Shown here: piece by piece, positions 16,799-25,319 of the stretch
Numbering within the stretch: position 1 is the first letter of the stretch
Layout of the letters: each line of letters starts with the position of its first letter
Origin: Streptomyces sp. NA04227
GTDB lineage: Bacteria; Actinomycetota; Actinomycetes; Streptomycetales; Streptomycetaceae
Reading direction: 5' to 3'
Assembly (NCBI RefSeq): GCF_013364195.1
Contig: NZ_CP054918.1
Coordinates: forward strand, 5,693,001 to 5,757,000
Length of the DNA stretch: 64,000 nt
Program-made: the position numbers and the translations under genes
The notes under the pieces: generated by a model
Database searches by the model: none
What the model was told of the DNA's origin: nothing
What the model saw: only the letters and a program-made list of their open reading frames with translations

Positions 16799-19075
16799 CT
16801 AGGCCCCGGCCGTTTCCTTGCCCGCGCTGCCCGGGCCACCCCTGCCGCCCGTACCACCGCCGACGCGGTCCTCGTCACCGGCACCGCCGGGCCGCGGCAC
16901 ACCCGCCGCCGTCGCGGGGCCCTCCTCGCTGATGCCGAACCGCTCCTGGAAGCGCTTCAGCGCGGCCGGTGCCCACCAGGTGGCCTTGCCGGTGACCGCC
17001 ATCAGGGCCGGTACCAGGAGGCAGCGCACCAGGGTCGCGTCGACCAGTACGGCGAGGGCGACGCCAAGGCCGAGCATCTTGGTGAGGGTGATCTGCGAGG
17101 TGCCGATGGCGATCATCACGATGGCCAGGATCAGCGCCGCCGCCGTGATCACCCCGCCGGTGCGGGAGACCGCGAAGACGACGGCCTCGCGGTGGTCCCC
17201 GCTCTGGTCGTACTTCTCCTTCATCCGGGACAGGAGGAAGAGGCTGTAGTCCATGGACAGGCCGAAGGCCAGGCAGAACATCAGGACCGGCAGGGAGGTC
17301 TCGATGAATCCGGTGGCGGTGAAGCCGAGCGGTCCGCTGAGGTTGCCCTCCTGGAACACCCAGACCGCGGCGCCGAACATGGCCGTGAGACTCAGGGCGT
17401 TGAGGATCACGGCGAGCAGCGGCAGCACGACGGAGCCGCTCATCAGGAACACCATCAGCATGGTGACGACCACGATGAACGCGAGGCCGTACGGCAGTCG
17501 GTCGCCGATCGAACGCTGGCTGTCCACCAGCATGGCCGCCTGTCCGCCGACCTTGGCCTCGAACGGGGCGTCGACCGTGCGGACGTCCCGTACCAGGTCC
17601 TGGCTCTCCAGGGAGATGTCCTCGACGTCCGGGGCGGGCCAGACGGTGAGGTGGCTGGTGCCCAAGACGTGGCGGGCGGCGTGTGCCTGGGTGGGCGGGG
17701 CGAGCAGCCTGCCCTCCCGGTAGGTGCCGGTGGGGCTGTCCACGCGGGCGACGTTTGCGACCGTGGAGAGCTTCGCCGCGTAGCCGTCGACGGGCTTGCC
17801 GGGCTCGGTGCGGGCGAGGACGTCGATGCCGCCGGTCGGCGATCCGGTGAAGGTCTCGCGGATGGTGTCGTGGACGGCCCTCGGCTCCGCGGAGGCGGAG
17901 AGCTGGCGGTCGTCGACGGTGCCGAACTCGACCTTGAGGAAAGGCAGTCCGAGCACCACGAGGAGGGCGGTGACGCCGATGGTGACCACCGGGCCGCGCC
18001 GCATGACGCCGCTGGTGAACGACCGCCAGCGCCGTTCCGCCTGCTCCTCGCGGCCACCCCGGATCACCCGCAGGGCGTTCACCCGGTGGCCCAGGAGCAG
18101 CAGCAGCGCGGGCAGTACGGTCAGCGCGGCCAGTGCGGCGAGCAGCACCACGGAGATGCCCGCGTAGGCGAACGACCGCAGGAAGTACAGCGGGAAGATG
18201 AGCATCGCCGAGAGCGAGACGGCGACCACGAAGGCGGAGAAGAGCACGGTACGGCCCGCGGTGCGCAGGACCAGGGGCAGTGCCTCGGCGGGTTCCCGGC
18301 CCTTGTCGAGTTCTTCCCGGTAGCGGCGGACGATCAGCAGGGCGTAGTCGATGGCCAGGCCGAAGCCGAGGGCCGTCGTCAGGTTCATCGCGAAGATGGA
18401 GACGTCGGTGAACTCGGTGATGCCGCGCAGGACCGCGTTGGTGCCGAGGATCGCGACGATGCCGATCGCCAGCGGCAGCAGGGCCGCGACGACGCTCCCG
18501 AAGGCCAGGAGCAGGATGATCAGCACGATGGGCAGGGCGATCATCTCGGACCTGACCAGGTCCTCGGCGGTCTGCTGCTGCGACTCGTTGCGGACCGCGA
18601 CGGTGCCGCCGATGCTCAGGTCGAGGTCGCCGATGTGGCCGCGGTAGTCGTCCTCGATGCGCTCGAAGACGTCGCCCGCCTTGGTCTCGTCGCCCTTGAT
18701 GTGGCCGACGATCAGCGCCTGTTCGCCGTTCTTGGAGCGCAGGGCGGGGTCCTTGGTGAGCCAGTAGGACACCACGCCGGTGACGCCGTCCTCGGCGGCC
18801 AGCTTCTTGGTGAGGGCGCCGGCCTGTGCGGCGGTCCTCGGGTCGTCGGCGCCGCCTTCGCCCTCGACGAGCAGGACGAGGTTGGGGCGGCTCTGGGGGA
18901 ACTTGGCGTCCATGACCTCGGCGGCGAGGCTGGACTCGGCCGCCGGGTCCTCGGTGCCGCCGAGTTTGAGTCTGTCGGCCAGGCCGCCGCCGAGGAGCAC
19001 CGCCGCGACCAGCATCAGCACGGTGCAGGAGAGCAGCAGCCGCGGACGCGCGGCCAGCCGCAGGAACACTGACAT
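16799..19075 (-). CDS. MMPL/RND-family transporter
   Basis: 758 residues, the usual size of actinobacterial MMPL exporters. The first transmembrane helix is at the N-terminus (LLLSCTVLMLVAAVLLGGG), followed by an extracellular porter domain (about 40-170) and a block of helices (PIVLIILLLAFGSVVAALLP). The duplicated pattern shows a second porter domain and a second helix block (LPVLMFCLAFGLSMDYSLFL). The signature Asp-Tyr pairs of the proton relay are present in both halves (GLAIDYALL, GLSMDYSLF). The family exports lipids and lipopeptides using the proton gradient. Its place downstream of the assembly-line genes and methyltransferase suggests export of, or resistance to, the locus product. 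Confidence 0.9.
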   Translation of the reverse strand: MSVFLRLAARPRLLLSCTVLMLVAAVLLGGGLADRLKLGGTEDPAAESSLAAEVMDAKFPQSRPNLVLLVEGEGGADDPRTAAQAGALTKKLAAEDGVTGVVSYWLTKDPALRSKNGEQALIVGHIKGDETKAGDVFERIEDDYRGHIGDLDLSIGGTVAVRNESQQQTAEDLVRSEMIALPIVLIILLLAFGSVVAALLPLAIGIVAILGTNAVLRGITEFTDVSIFAMNLTTALGFGLAIDYALLIVRRYREELDKGREPAEALPLVLRTAGRTVLFSAFVVAVSLSAMLIFPLYFLRSFAYAGISVVLLAALAALTVLPALLLLLGHRVNALRVIRGGREEQAERRWRSFTSGVMRRGPVVTIGVTALLVVLGLPFLKVEFGTVDDRQLSASAEPRAVHDTIRETFTGSPTGGIDVLARTEPGKPVDGYAAKLSTVANVARVDSPTGTYREGRLLAPPTQAHAARHVLGTSHLTVWPAPDVEDISLESQDLVRDVRTVDAPFEAKVGGQAAMLVDSQRSIGDRLPYGLAFIVVVTMLMVFLMSGSVVLPLLAVILNALSLTAMFGAAVWVFQEGNLSGPLGFTATGFIETSLPVLMFCLAFGLSMDYSLFLLSRMKEKYDQSGDHREAVVFAVSRTGGVITAAALILAIVMIAIGTSQITLTKMLGLGVALAVLVDATLVRCLLVPALMAVTGKATWWAPAALKRFQERFGISEEGPATAAGVPRPGGAGDEDRVGGGTGGRGGPGSAGKETAGA

Positions 19076-19131
19076 GACGTATCACCAACGGGGAGGAGGG
19101 GAGCGGGGGGCGCCCGCGCGGCGGCGGACGT

Positions 19132-19176
19132 CACCTCACCGGCGGCCGGGGCCGGGCCGCGGCCGCCGGTGAGGTG
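19132..19176 (-). terminator. 17-bp perfect hairpin between methyltransferase and MMPL genes
   Basis: CACCTCACCGGCGGCCG (19132-19148) pairs perfectly with CGGCCGCCGGTGAGGTG (19160-19176). It lies 20 bases after the methyltransferase stop, so it probably ends or attenuates the biosynthetic transcript before the exporter gene. Confidence 0.7.
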
Positions 19177-19196
19177 TACGGGGACAACGGCTGAGG

Positions 19197-20003
19197 TCAG
19201 GGCTTGGTCACCGCGAAAGCGAAGATCGAACCGAACTTGACGAGCCGGTAGTTCACGAACCCGGTCTTCTCCAGCTCCCCGGGCAGCGCCGACAGATCGG
19301 TCCGGCGGATGCCGGTGGCCTTGACGCCGAGGCGGCTGCTGGTCCGCTCGTTGATGGCGAAGGTGCTCGCGGTGTAGACGCCGCCCGGCTTGAGGAGGCG
19401 GAAGACCTCGCGGTACGCGGCGGCCGGGTCCGCGTACAGGTGCAGCGAGCCGGGGTTGTTGACGCCGTCGAAGGTCTCGTCGGCGAACGGCAGACCGCGT
19501 ACGTCGCCGCGTACCAGCGAGACATTGGTACGGCCCACGGTCTCCTTGCGTGCGCTGCGCAGCATCTCCTCGGAGATGTCCAGGCCGACCACCGTCGCCT
19601 CGGGCACCGCACCGGCCATCTTGTCGGTGAAGTAGCCGCCGCCGCAGGACAGGTCGAGCCAGGCGCCGCCGCGCGACTCGTCCAGCTTCAGCCAGTCGCT
19701 GTAGATCCGGAACTCCTCGGCGTAGCTCGGGATGGCGTTGCCGAAGCCCGCGAACAGGCGCGCGAAGAAGGGGCGGCCGACCGCTTCGTAGAGGCTGACG
19801 TAGAGCTTGCTCTCCATCATCTTCTGGGCGGTGGTGGGCGCCGCCGGGTCGGGCTTGCCCGGCTCCCGGATCATGTCGACGAAGCCGTCCACGACCGGGG
19901 AGAGGCGAGAGCACTCGGTGCACACGTACGCCTGGTCGGACTGGCGTCGGATCGCTCCCTTGCACTGCGGGCAGGCGAGCAGTTCGGACACATTGACAGC
20001 CAT
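19197..20003 (-). CDS. SAM-dependent methyltransferase with N-terminal zinc ribbon
   Basis: 268 residues. The N-terminus carries a CxxC...CxxC zinc ribbon (LLACPQCKGAIRR, then YVCTECSRL), as in Trm112-like and RlmA-like proteins. The class I methyltransferase fold follows: motif I AWLDLSCGGGYFTDKMAG (about 105-122), VVGLDISEEML, GDVRGLPFADETFDGV, and the post-motif helix LKPGGVYTAST. The methyl acceptor cannot be read from sequence. It follows the terminal NRPS gene by 36 bp on the same strand, so O-, N- or C-methylation of the pathway product is the natural proposal. Confidence 0.88.
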   Translation of the reverse strand: MAVNVSELLACPQCKGAIRRQSDQAYVCTECSRLSPVVDGFVDMIREPGKPDPAAPTTAQKMMESKLYVSLYEAVGRPFFARLFAGFGNAIPSYAEEFRIYSDWLKLDESRGGAWLDLSCGGGYFTDKMAGAVPEATVVGLDISEEMLRSARKETVGRTNVSLVRGDVRGLPFADETFDGVNNPGSLHLYADPAAAYREVFRLLKPGGVYTASTFAINERTSSRLGVKATGIRRTDLSALPGELEKTGFVNYRLVKFGSIFAFAVTKP

Positions 20004-20039
20004 GTGTTCTCTCTCTATCTCTCGTAGATCCGTCGGCGT

Positions 20040-23000
20040 TCAGGGAAGGACGAGGTCGCCGAGCTGCTTCGCCAGCTGCTCCACATGCGGCATGGTGAGC
20101 ATCGTGAGGTGATCGCCCGGGGCCTCGTGTACGTCGATCGGACGGGCGGAGAACCGCCCCCAGCCCCGCGCCGGATCCTCCAGGGTCCAGGCGAGGTCCT
20201 CCGGCGGCACGTTGTCCTGGTGGAGGTCGGCCGCGCGGAAGAAGGTCAGGACACCCTCGTAGGGTTCGGCGGGCGAGTAGAGGCTGCGCTGGTCGGCGAT
20301 GTACGCCCGGATGAAGCCGCGCAGCTGTGTGTCGTCGTCGAATTCCGGCGGCAGCACGCCGTGCCGGGCCAACTCGGCCCGCAGATAGCCGAGTTGCTCG
20401 CTCTCCGGCAGGGCGCGCAGGGCCTCGCCCGTGATGTCCAGGTCTCGTTTGAAGATCCGCTCGAAGACGCGGACCAGGGTCTCCAGCCAGGTCGCCTGGT
20501 CCCAGTCGTCGGTGTGCTGGGTGCGCTCGGGCAGCGGGGTGGAGGTGTCGAGCAGGCAGACCAGGCCGATCTCCTTGCCGAGTGCGCGCAGCCGATTGGC
20601 GAGTTCGATGGCGACGTGTCCGCCGAAGGAGTGCCCGATCAGGTGGTACGGGCCCTCCTGCTGCGCTTGAAGGACCAACGGCAGGTACTGGTCGGCGAGT
20701 TCGCCGACCACGGTCTCGGCGTCGATCTCCTCACCGAACAGCGGTTGCAGGCCGTGGAGGGCCAGGCGCTCGGGCAGTCGGCTGGCCAGTTCGTGGAAGT
20801 ACACCAGGTTGCCGCCCGCGCCGGGCAGCAGGAACACGGGGGTCTCGCCGCCGGGGCGCAGCCGGATCAGCGATTCGCGTGCGTCGCCCGTGCCCTCGTC
20901 CAGGGTGCGCGCCATCTCGGCGACGGTCGGGCCGCGGAACAGGGTGGCCAGCGGCAGCCGGTTGCCGAACTGCCGCTCCACTTCGGCCAGGAGCATCACG
21001 GCGAGTACGGAGTTGCCGCCCAGTTCGAAGAAGCTGTCGTGGACGCCGATCGAGTGCCGCCCGAGGGTCTCCTCCCAGAGCACCGCGAGCCGCAGTTCGG
21101 TCAGGCCGCGCGGGGCGATCCACTCGGTGCCCGTGCGGACGGCGGCCGCGGGCTGTGGCAGCGCGCGCCGGTCGACCTTGCCGTTGGGGGTGTAGGGCAG
21201 CTCGGGCAGTTCCTGGAGGAAGGCCGGGACCATGTACGCCGGGAGGCGTTCGGCCAGGTGGGCGCGGAGGGCGGCGGCCGGGACGGTGGCGCCGGGTTCG
21301 GCGACGACGTATCCGGCGAGGGCGCGGTCCACGCCGGTGCCGTGCACGGTGGCCGCGGCCTGGGCGACGTCCGGGTGGGAGCGCAACGCCGCCTCGATCT
21401 CGCCGAGTTCGATGCGGTGGCCGCGCACCTTGACCTGGTGGTCGGTGCGGCCGATGAACTCCAGGGTGCCGTCGGGCCGGTAGCGGACCAGGTCGCCGGT
21501 GTTGTACATCCGCGCGTCCGGTCCGGTGGCGAACGGGTCGGCGGTGAAGCGTTCGGCGGTGAGTTCGGGGCGGCCGAGGTAGCCGCGGGTGACGCCTCGT
21601 CCGCCGATGTACAGCTCGCCGGGCACACCGACCGGGACCGGGTTGCGGGCCGAATCGAGCACGTACAGCGAGGTGTTGGCGATCGGGCGGCCGATCAGGG
21701 GGCGGCCGTCCGGGTCGACGCGGTGGGTGGTGGACCAGATGGTGGTCTCGGTCGGCCCGTACATGTTCTGGATACGGGCGTCGGTGAGCGAGGTGAGCCG
21801 CTCGGCCAGGGCGGCGGGCAGTTCCTCGCCGCCGAGCAGGAGCAGCCGCAGCTCGGCCAGCGCCTCCGGGCCGCCCTCCTCGGCCAGGATCATCGCCGCC
21901 TGCGAGGGGGTGCACTGGAGCCGGGTGACCTGGTGCCGCTCGATCAACTCCGAGATGGAATGGGCCTGTTCGGCTCCTCGCGCCCGGTGCAGCTCGCCCG
22001 CCTCGGCGAGCAGCGGCAGCGAGGCGAGCACGGTCGCGTCGTCGACGCCGAAGTCGATCAGGCAGCCGACCTCGTCGACGTCCGTGTCCGCGACGGCGTC
22101 CAGCATGCCGACGGCCTGCTCGGGGGTGCCGAACAGGGCGGCCCGGTCGTAGTAGCGCTCGAAGGCGTGGTCGAGCAGGGTGTTCAGGTCGTCCTCGGAC
22201 AGGGCGTTCAGGTCGTCGCCGAGGCCGAGGGTGCGGGCCAGGTTGCCGATCAGGCTGAGCGAGGAGGCGAGGTATTCGCGGAAGGGGCCGCGGACCAGTT
22301 CGCGCACGGTCTCCGGGTCGCGGCCGAGGAAGGTGTGCACCATCAGGGTCACATGGCCGCGGCCCTCGTGCCCGGCGGCGGCCCTGGCCTCGCGGTACAC
22401 CGCGATCTTCTCGGCGAGCTGCTCCAGGTCCTGGCCGAGCAGGTGGGTGAGCAGGTTGCAGCCCGCCGCGCCGGCGGCGCGGAAGGTGTCGGGGCTGCCC
22501 GCCGCGGTGACCCACACCGGCAGTTCGGGCTGCACCGGGCGGGGCAGCGGCCGGACCTCGACCGGCTTGCCCACGCCGTTGACGCGCTCCACCGAACCGC
22601 CGCGCCACAGCGAGCGGATGGTCTCGATGCCGTCGAGCATGACCTGTTTGCGGTCGGTGTAGTTGCCGGGCTGGAGGACGAAGTCGTCGGCCTGCCAGCC
22701 GGAAGCAACGGACAGGCCGACCCGGCCGCCGGAGAGGTTGTCGACGACCGACCACTCCTCCACCACGCGCACCGGGTCGTGCAGCGGCAGGACGACGCTG
22801 CCCGCGCGGACGGCGACGCGCTCGGTGACCGCGGCGACGGCGGCGCCGACCACGGACGGGTTCGGGTAGATCCCGCCGAAGGCGTGGAAGTGCCGCTCGG
22901 GTGTCCACACCGCCTGGAAGCCGTGGGCGTCGGCGAACTTGGCGCCCTCCATGAGGAGTTGGTAGGTGCCGGGCGTCGCGAGTCCCGTGGTGTCGGTGGC

Positions 23001-25319
23001 GCTGGAGAAGTAGAACAGGCTCAGCTCGGTGGTGCGGCCCGCCGTGCGGCCGGGGATGCGCGGGGCGTCCGGCTGGAGCACGACGGTGCTGCCGCCGATG
23101 AGCGTCCACAGCAGTTCGAGGACGGCGATGTCGAAGGAGACGGTGGTGACGCCGAGCCAGGTGCCGGTGCCGTCCTCGCCGAAGACCTCGGTCATCGCCG
23201 CGCAGAAGTTGACCACGTTGCGGTGCTCGACGAGGACACCCTTGGGGCGGCCGGTGGAACCCGAGGTGTAGATGACGTACGCGAGGTCGTCGGGACGTAC
23301 GGCTGCGGGCGGCTGCCCGTCGCCGAACTCGGCCTGGTCGTCCGCCGGTTGGTCCAGGTCCAGGAGCTGCGTGACCGGCGGGCAGGCGGCGCGCGCGGTG
23401 GCGGTCGCGCTGCCGCCGGTAAGCAGCAGCGCGGCCCCGGCGTCGCGCAGGATGAACTCGTTGCGCTCGGCGGGTGCGGACGGGTCGAGCGGGAGGTAGG
23501 CGGCGCCCGTCTTCAGTACGGCGAGCAGGGCGACAAGCAATCGCGGGGTGCGGGGCAGGCAGAGCCCGACCAGGCTGCCGGGGCGTGCGCCGCGCGCCCG
23601 CAGGCCGGACGCCAACTGCTCGGCGGCCGCGTCGAGTTGGGCATACGTCAGGGTCTCGTCGCCCTGGACCACCGCGGCCCGTTCGCCGTCGGCGCGCACC
23701 TGGCGCTCCACCAGCTCGTGCACGGTGGTGTCGGTGACCTCGCGTGCGGTGTCGTTCCAGCCGGTGAGCAGCCGGTCGAGGTCGTCGGCGCCGAGCAGCG
23801 GGAGCTGTGAGACGGGGGTCTCGGGTGCGGCGAGGGCGGCGTCCAGGACGGTGCGCCAGTGGCCGAGCCAGCGGCGGGCGGTGGCCGCGTCGAAGAGGTC
23901 GGTGGCGTATTCGAGGCTGCCGCGCAGTCCGTCCGGGCCCTCCTCGGCGATGAGGGTGGTGTCGAACTTGGCGGTGCCGGTGTGCACTTCCTCAAGTCCG
24001 CTGGAAAGGCCCGGCAGTTCGAGCCGCTCCGCGGAGGCGTTCTGCAGGATGAACATGTGCTGGAACAGCGGGCTGTGGCTGAGCGCGCGCTCCGGCTCCA
24101 GGATGTCCACGAGCTGCTCGAAGGGCAGGTCCTGGTGGTCGAAGGCGGCCACACCGGTGGTACGTACCCGCCGCAGCAGCTCGGCGAAGCTGGGCTCGCC
24201 CTCCGTCTTCACGCGCAGCACAAGGGTGTTGACGAAGAAGCCGATGAGCGGCTCGACCTCGGGCCTGGCCCGGCCCGCGACCGGTGTGCCGACCGCGAAG
24301 TCGTCGGCGCCGCTGAGCCGGGAGAGCACCACGGACCAGGCGGCGAGCAGCACCATGTACGGAGTCGCACCATGCTGGGCCGCCAACTCCCGTACGGCAT
24401 CCATGACTTCGGTGGGCAGGTGGTAGGTCTCGACGCCGCCCGCGTAGGACTGCTGGGCGGGCCGCGGGCGGTCGCCGGGCAGTTCGAGCAGGCCGGGCAG
24501 CCCGTCGAGCTGCTGCCGCCAGAACTCCACGTCCTCGGGCATCTCGCGGGCCGTGAGGTGGGTGCGCTGCCAGGCGGCGTAATCGGCGTACTGGACCGGG
24601 AGTTGGGGCAGTTCGGGGGCGGACGCGCCGGAGTCCCCCGCGTACGCGGCGTAGAGCGCGCACAGTTCGCGGTACAGGACGCCGAGCGACCAGCCGTCGG
24701 CGCAGATGTGGTGCACCGAGAGCAGCAGGTGGCCGTGGTCGGGGCCGTCGTGGACCAGCGAGGCGCGAAGGAGCGGGCCGCTCGCGAGATCGAAGGGGCG
24801 GCGGGCCTCGGCGGAGGCCAGCGCTTCGACGGACTCGCCCTCGGCGAGGGTGAGTTCGGGCAGCGGCACCTCGACGGGGTCGAGGATCTCGGCGACCGGT
24901 TCGCCGTCGCCCATCCGGATCACGGTGCGCAGGGCCTCGTGGCGGCGCACGAGTTCGGTCAGGGCGCGGCGCAGCGCGCCGACGGCCCTCTCGTCCAGGG
25001 TGCCTTCGAGGGTCACCCGGCCGGACAGTACGTACGCGGCGGCGCCGCTCTCGGGCAGCATCTCGGCCATGACCCACATGCGCTGCTGGCCGTAGGACAG
25101 CGGCAGTTCGCGGTCGCGGTCGACGGGCTCGATCGCGGGGCGTTCCTTGGTGCCGCCGCCGAGCAGGGTGATCAGCTCGGCGCGCAGGGCCTTGACGCGG
25201 GTGCGCAGGTCGTCGTCGAGGGCGCCGGGCGGGGCGCTGAAGCGGAGCTTTCCGTCCTCGGTCCAGAGCCTGATGTCGCGGGCCCGCAGCTCGGTGAGGA
25301 GTTCGACCGGCGTGCTCAC
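20040..25319 (-). CDS. NRPS: TubC dock-C-A(LLM)-PCP-TE, glycine-type termination module
   Basis: 1759 residues. Order: TubC-type docking domain (1-55); condensation domain with HHICADG near 204; adenylation domain with A3 YTSGSTGRPKG near 686 and A4 VSFDIAVLELLW near 730; an inserted MupA/Atu3671-type luciferase-like monooxygenase (about 760-1120: LSLFYFSS, VWTPERHFHAFGG, SVVDNLSGGRVGLSVASGW); then adenylation resumes (VTRLQCTPSQ, QNMYGPTETT, A10 NGKVDR); PCP with GGNS near 1433; thioesterase with GHSFGG near 1563 and GDH near 1735. Specificity residues read D-I-L-S-L-G-M-I-W-K, 8 of 10 identical to the glycine code DILQLGLIWK. The layout equals MtaG/MelG of myxothiazol and melithiazol, where alpha-oxidation of glycine leaves a terminal amide. 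The start overlaps the upstream NRPS gene by 4 bp. Confidence 0.92.
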   Translation of the reverse strand: MSTPVELLTELRARDIRLWTEDGKLRFSAPPGALDDDLRTRVKALRAELITLLGGGTKERPAIEPVDRDRELPLSYGQQRMWVMAEMLPESGAAAYVLSGRVTLEGTLDERAVGALRRALTELVRRHEALRTVIRMGDGEPVAEILDPVEVPLPELTLAEGESVEALASAEARRPFDLASGPLLRASLVHDGPDHGHLLLSVHHICADGWSLGVLYRELCALYAAYAGDSGASAPELPQLPVQYADYAAWQRTHLTAREMPEDVEFWRQQLDGLPGLLELPGDRPRPAQQSYAGGVETYHLPTEVMDAVRELAAQHGATPYMVLLAAWSVVLSRLSGADDFAVGTPVAGRARPEVEPLIGFFVNTLVLRVKTEGEPSFAELLRRVRTTGVAAFDHQDLPFEQLVDILEPERALSHSPLFQHMFILQNASAERLELPGLSSGLEEVHTGTAKFDTTLIAEEGPDGLRGSLEYATDLFDAATARRWLGHWRTVLDAALAAPETPVSQLPLLGADDLDRLLTGWNDTAREVTDTTVHELVERQVRADGERAAVVQGDETLTYAQLDAAAEQLASGLRARGARPGSLVGLCLPRTPRLLVALLAVLKTGAAYLPLDPSAPAERNEFILRDAGAALLLTGGSATATARAACPPVTQLLDLDQPADDQAEFGDGQPPAAVRPDDLAYVIYTSGSTGRPKGVLVEHRNVVNFCAAMTEVFGEDGTGTWLGVTTVSFDIAVLELLWTLIGGSTVVLQPDAPRIPGRTAGRTTELSLFYFSSATDTTGLATPGTYQLLMEGAKFADAHGFQAVWTPERHFHAFGGIYPNPSVVGAAVAAVTERVAVRAGSVVLPLHDPVRVVEEWSVVDNLSGGRVGLSVASGWQADDFVLQPGNYTDRKQVMLDGIETIRSLWRGGSVERVNGVGKPVEVRPLPRPVQPELPVWVTAAGSPDTFRAAGAAGCNLLTHLLGQDLEQLAEKIAVYREARAAAGHEGRGHVTLMVHTFLGRDPETVRELVRGPFREYLASSLSLIGNLARTLGLGDDLNALSEDDLNTLLDHAFERYYDRAALFGTPEQAVGMLDAVADTDVDEVGCLIDFGVDDATVLASLPLLAEAGELHRARGAEQAHSISELIERHQVTRLQCTPSQAAMILAEEGGPEALAELRLLLLGGEELPAALAERLTSLTDARIQNMYGPTETTIWSTTHRVDPDGRPLIGRPIANTSLYVLDSARNPVPVGVPGELYIGGRGVTRGYLGRPELTAERFTADPFATGPDARMYNTGDLVRYRPDGTLEFIGRTDHQVKVRGHRIELGEIEAALRSHPDVAQAAATVHGTGVDRALAGYVVAEPGATVPAAALRAHLAERLPAYMVPAFLQELPELPYTPNGKVDRRALPQPAAAVRTGTEWIAPRGLTELRLAVLWEETLGRHSIGVHDSFFELGGNSVLAVMLLAEVERQFGNRLPLATLFRGPTVAEMARTLDEGTGDARESLIRLRPGGETPVFLLPGAGGNLVYFHELASRLPERLALHGLQPLFGEEIDAETVVGELADQYLPLVLQAQQEGPYHLIGHSFGGHVAIELANRLRALGKEIGLVCLLDTSTPLPERTQHTDDWDQATWLETLVRVFERIFKRDLDITGEALRALPESEQLGYLRAELARHGVLPPEFDDDTQLRGFIRAYIADQRSLYSPAEPYEGVLTFFRAADLHQDNVPPEDLAWTLEDPARGWGRFSARPIDVHEAPGDHLTMLTMPHVEQLAKQLGDLVLP

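Noticed and set aside
16757..19072. Plus-strand open frame opposite the MMPL transporter
   Set aside because: The Asp/Gly/Gln/His-rich translation is typical of antisense to membrane proteins; the minus strand has clear transmembrane helices.
20085..23810. Plus-strand open frame of 1241 codons opposite the terminal NRPS
   Set aside because: It is an antisense artefact of high GC; the minus strand shows every NRPS core motif in order.
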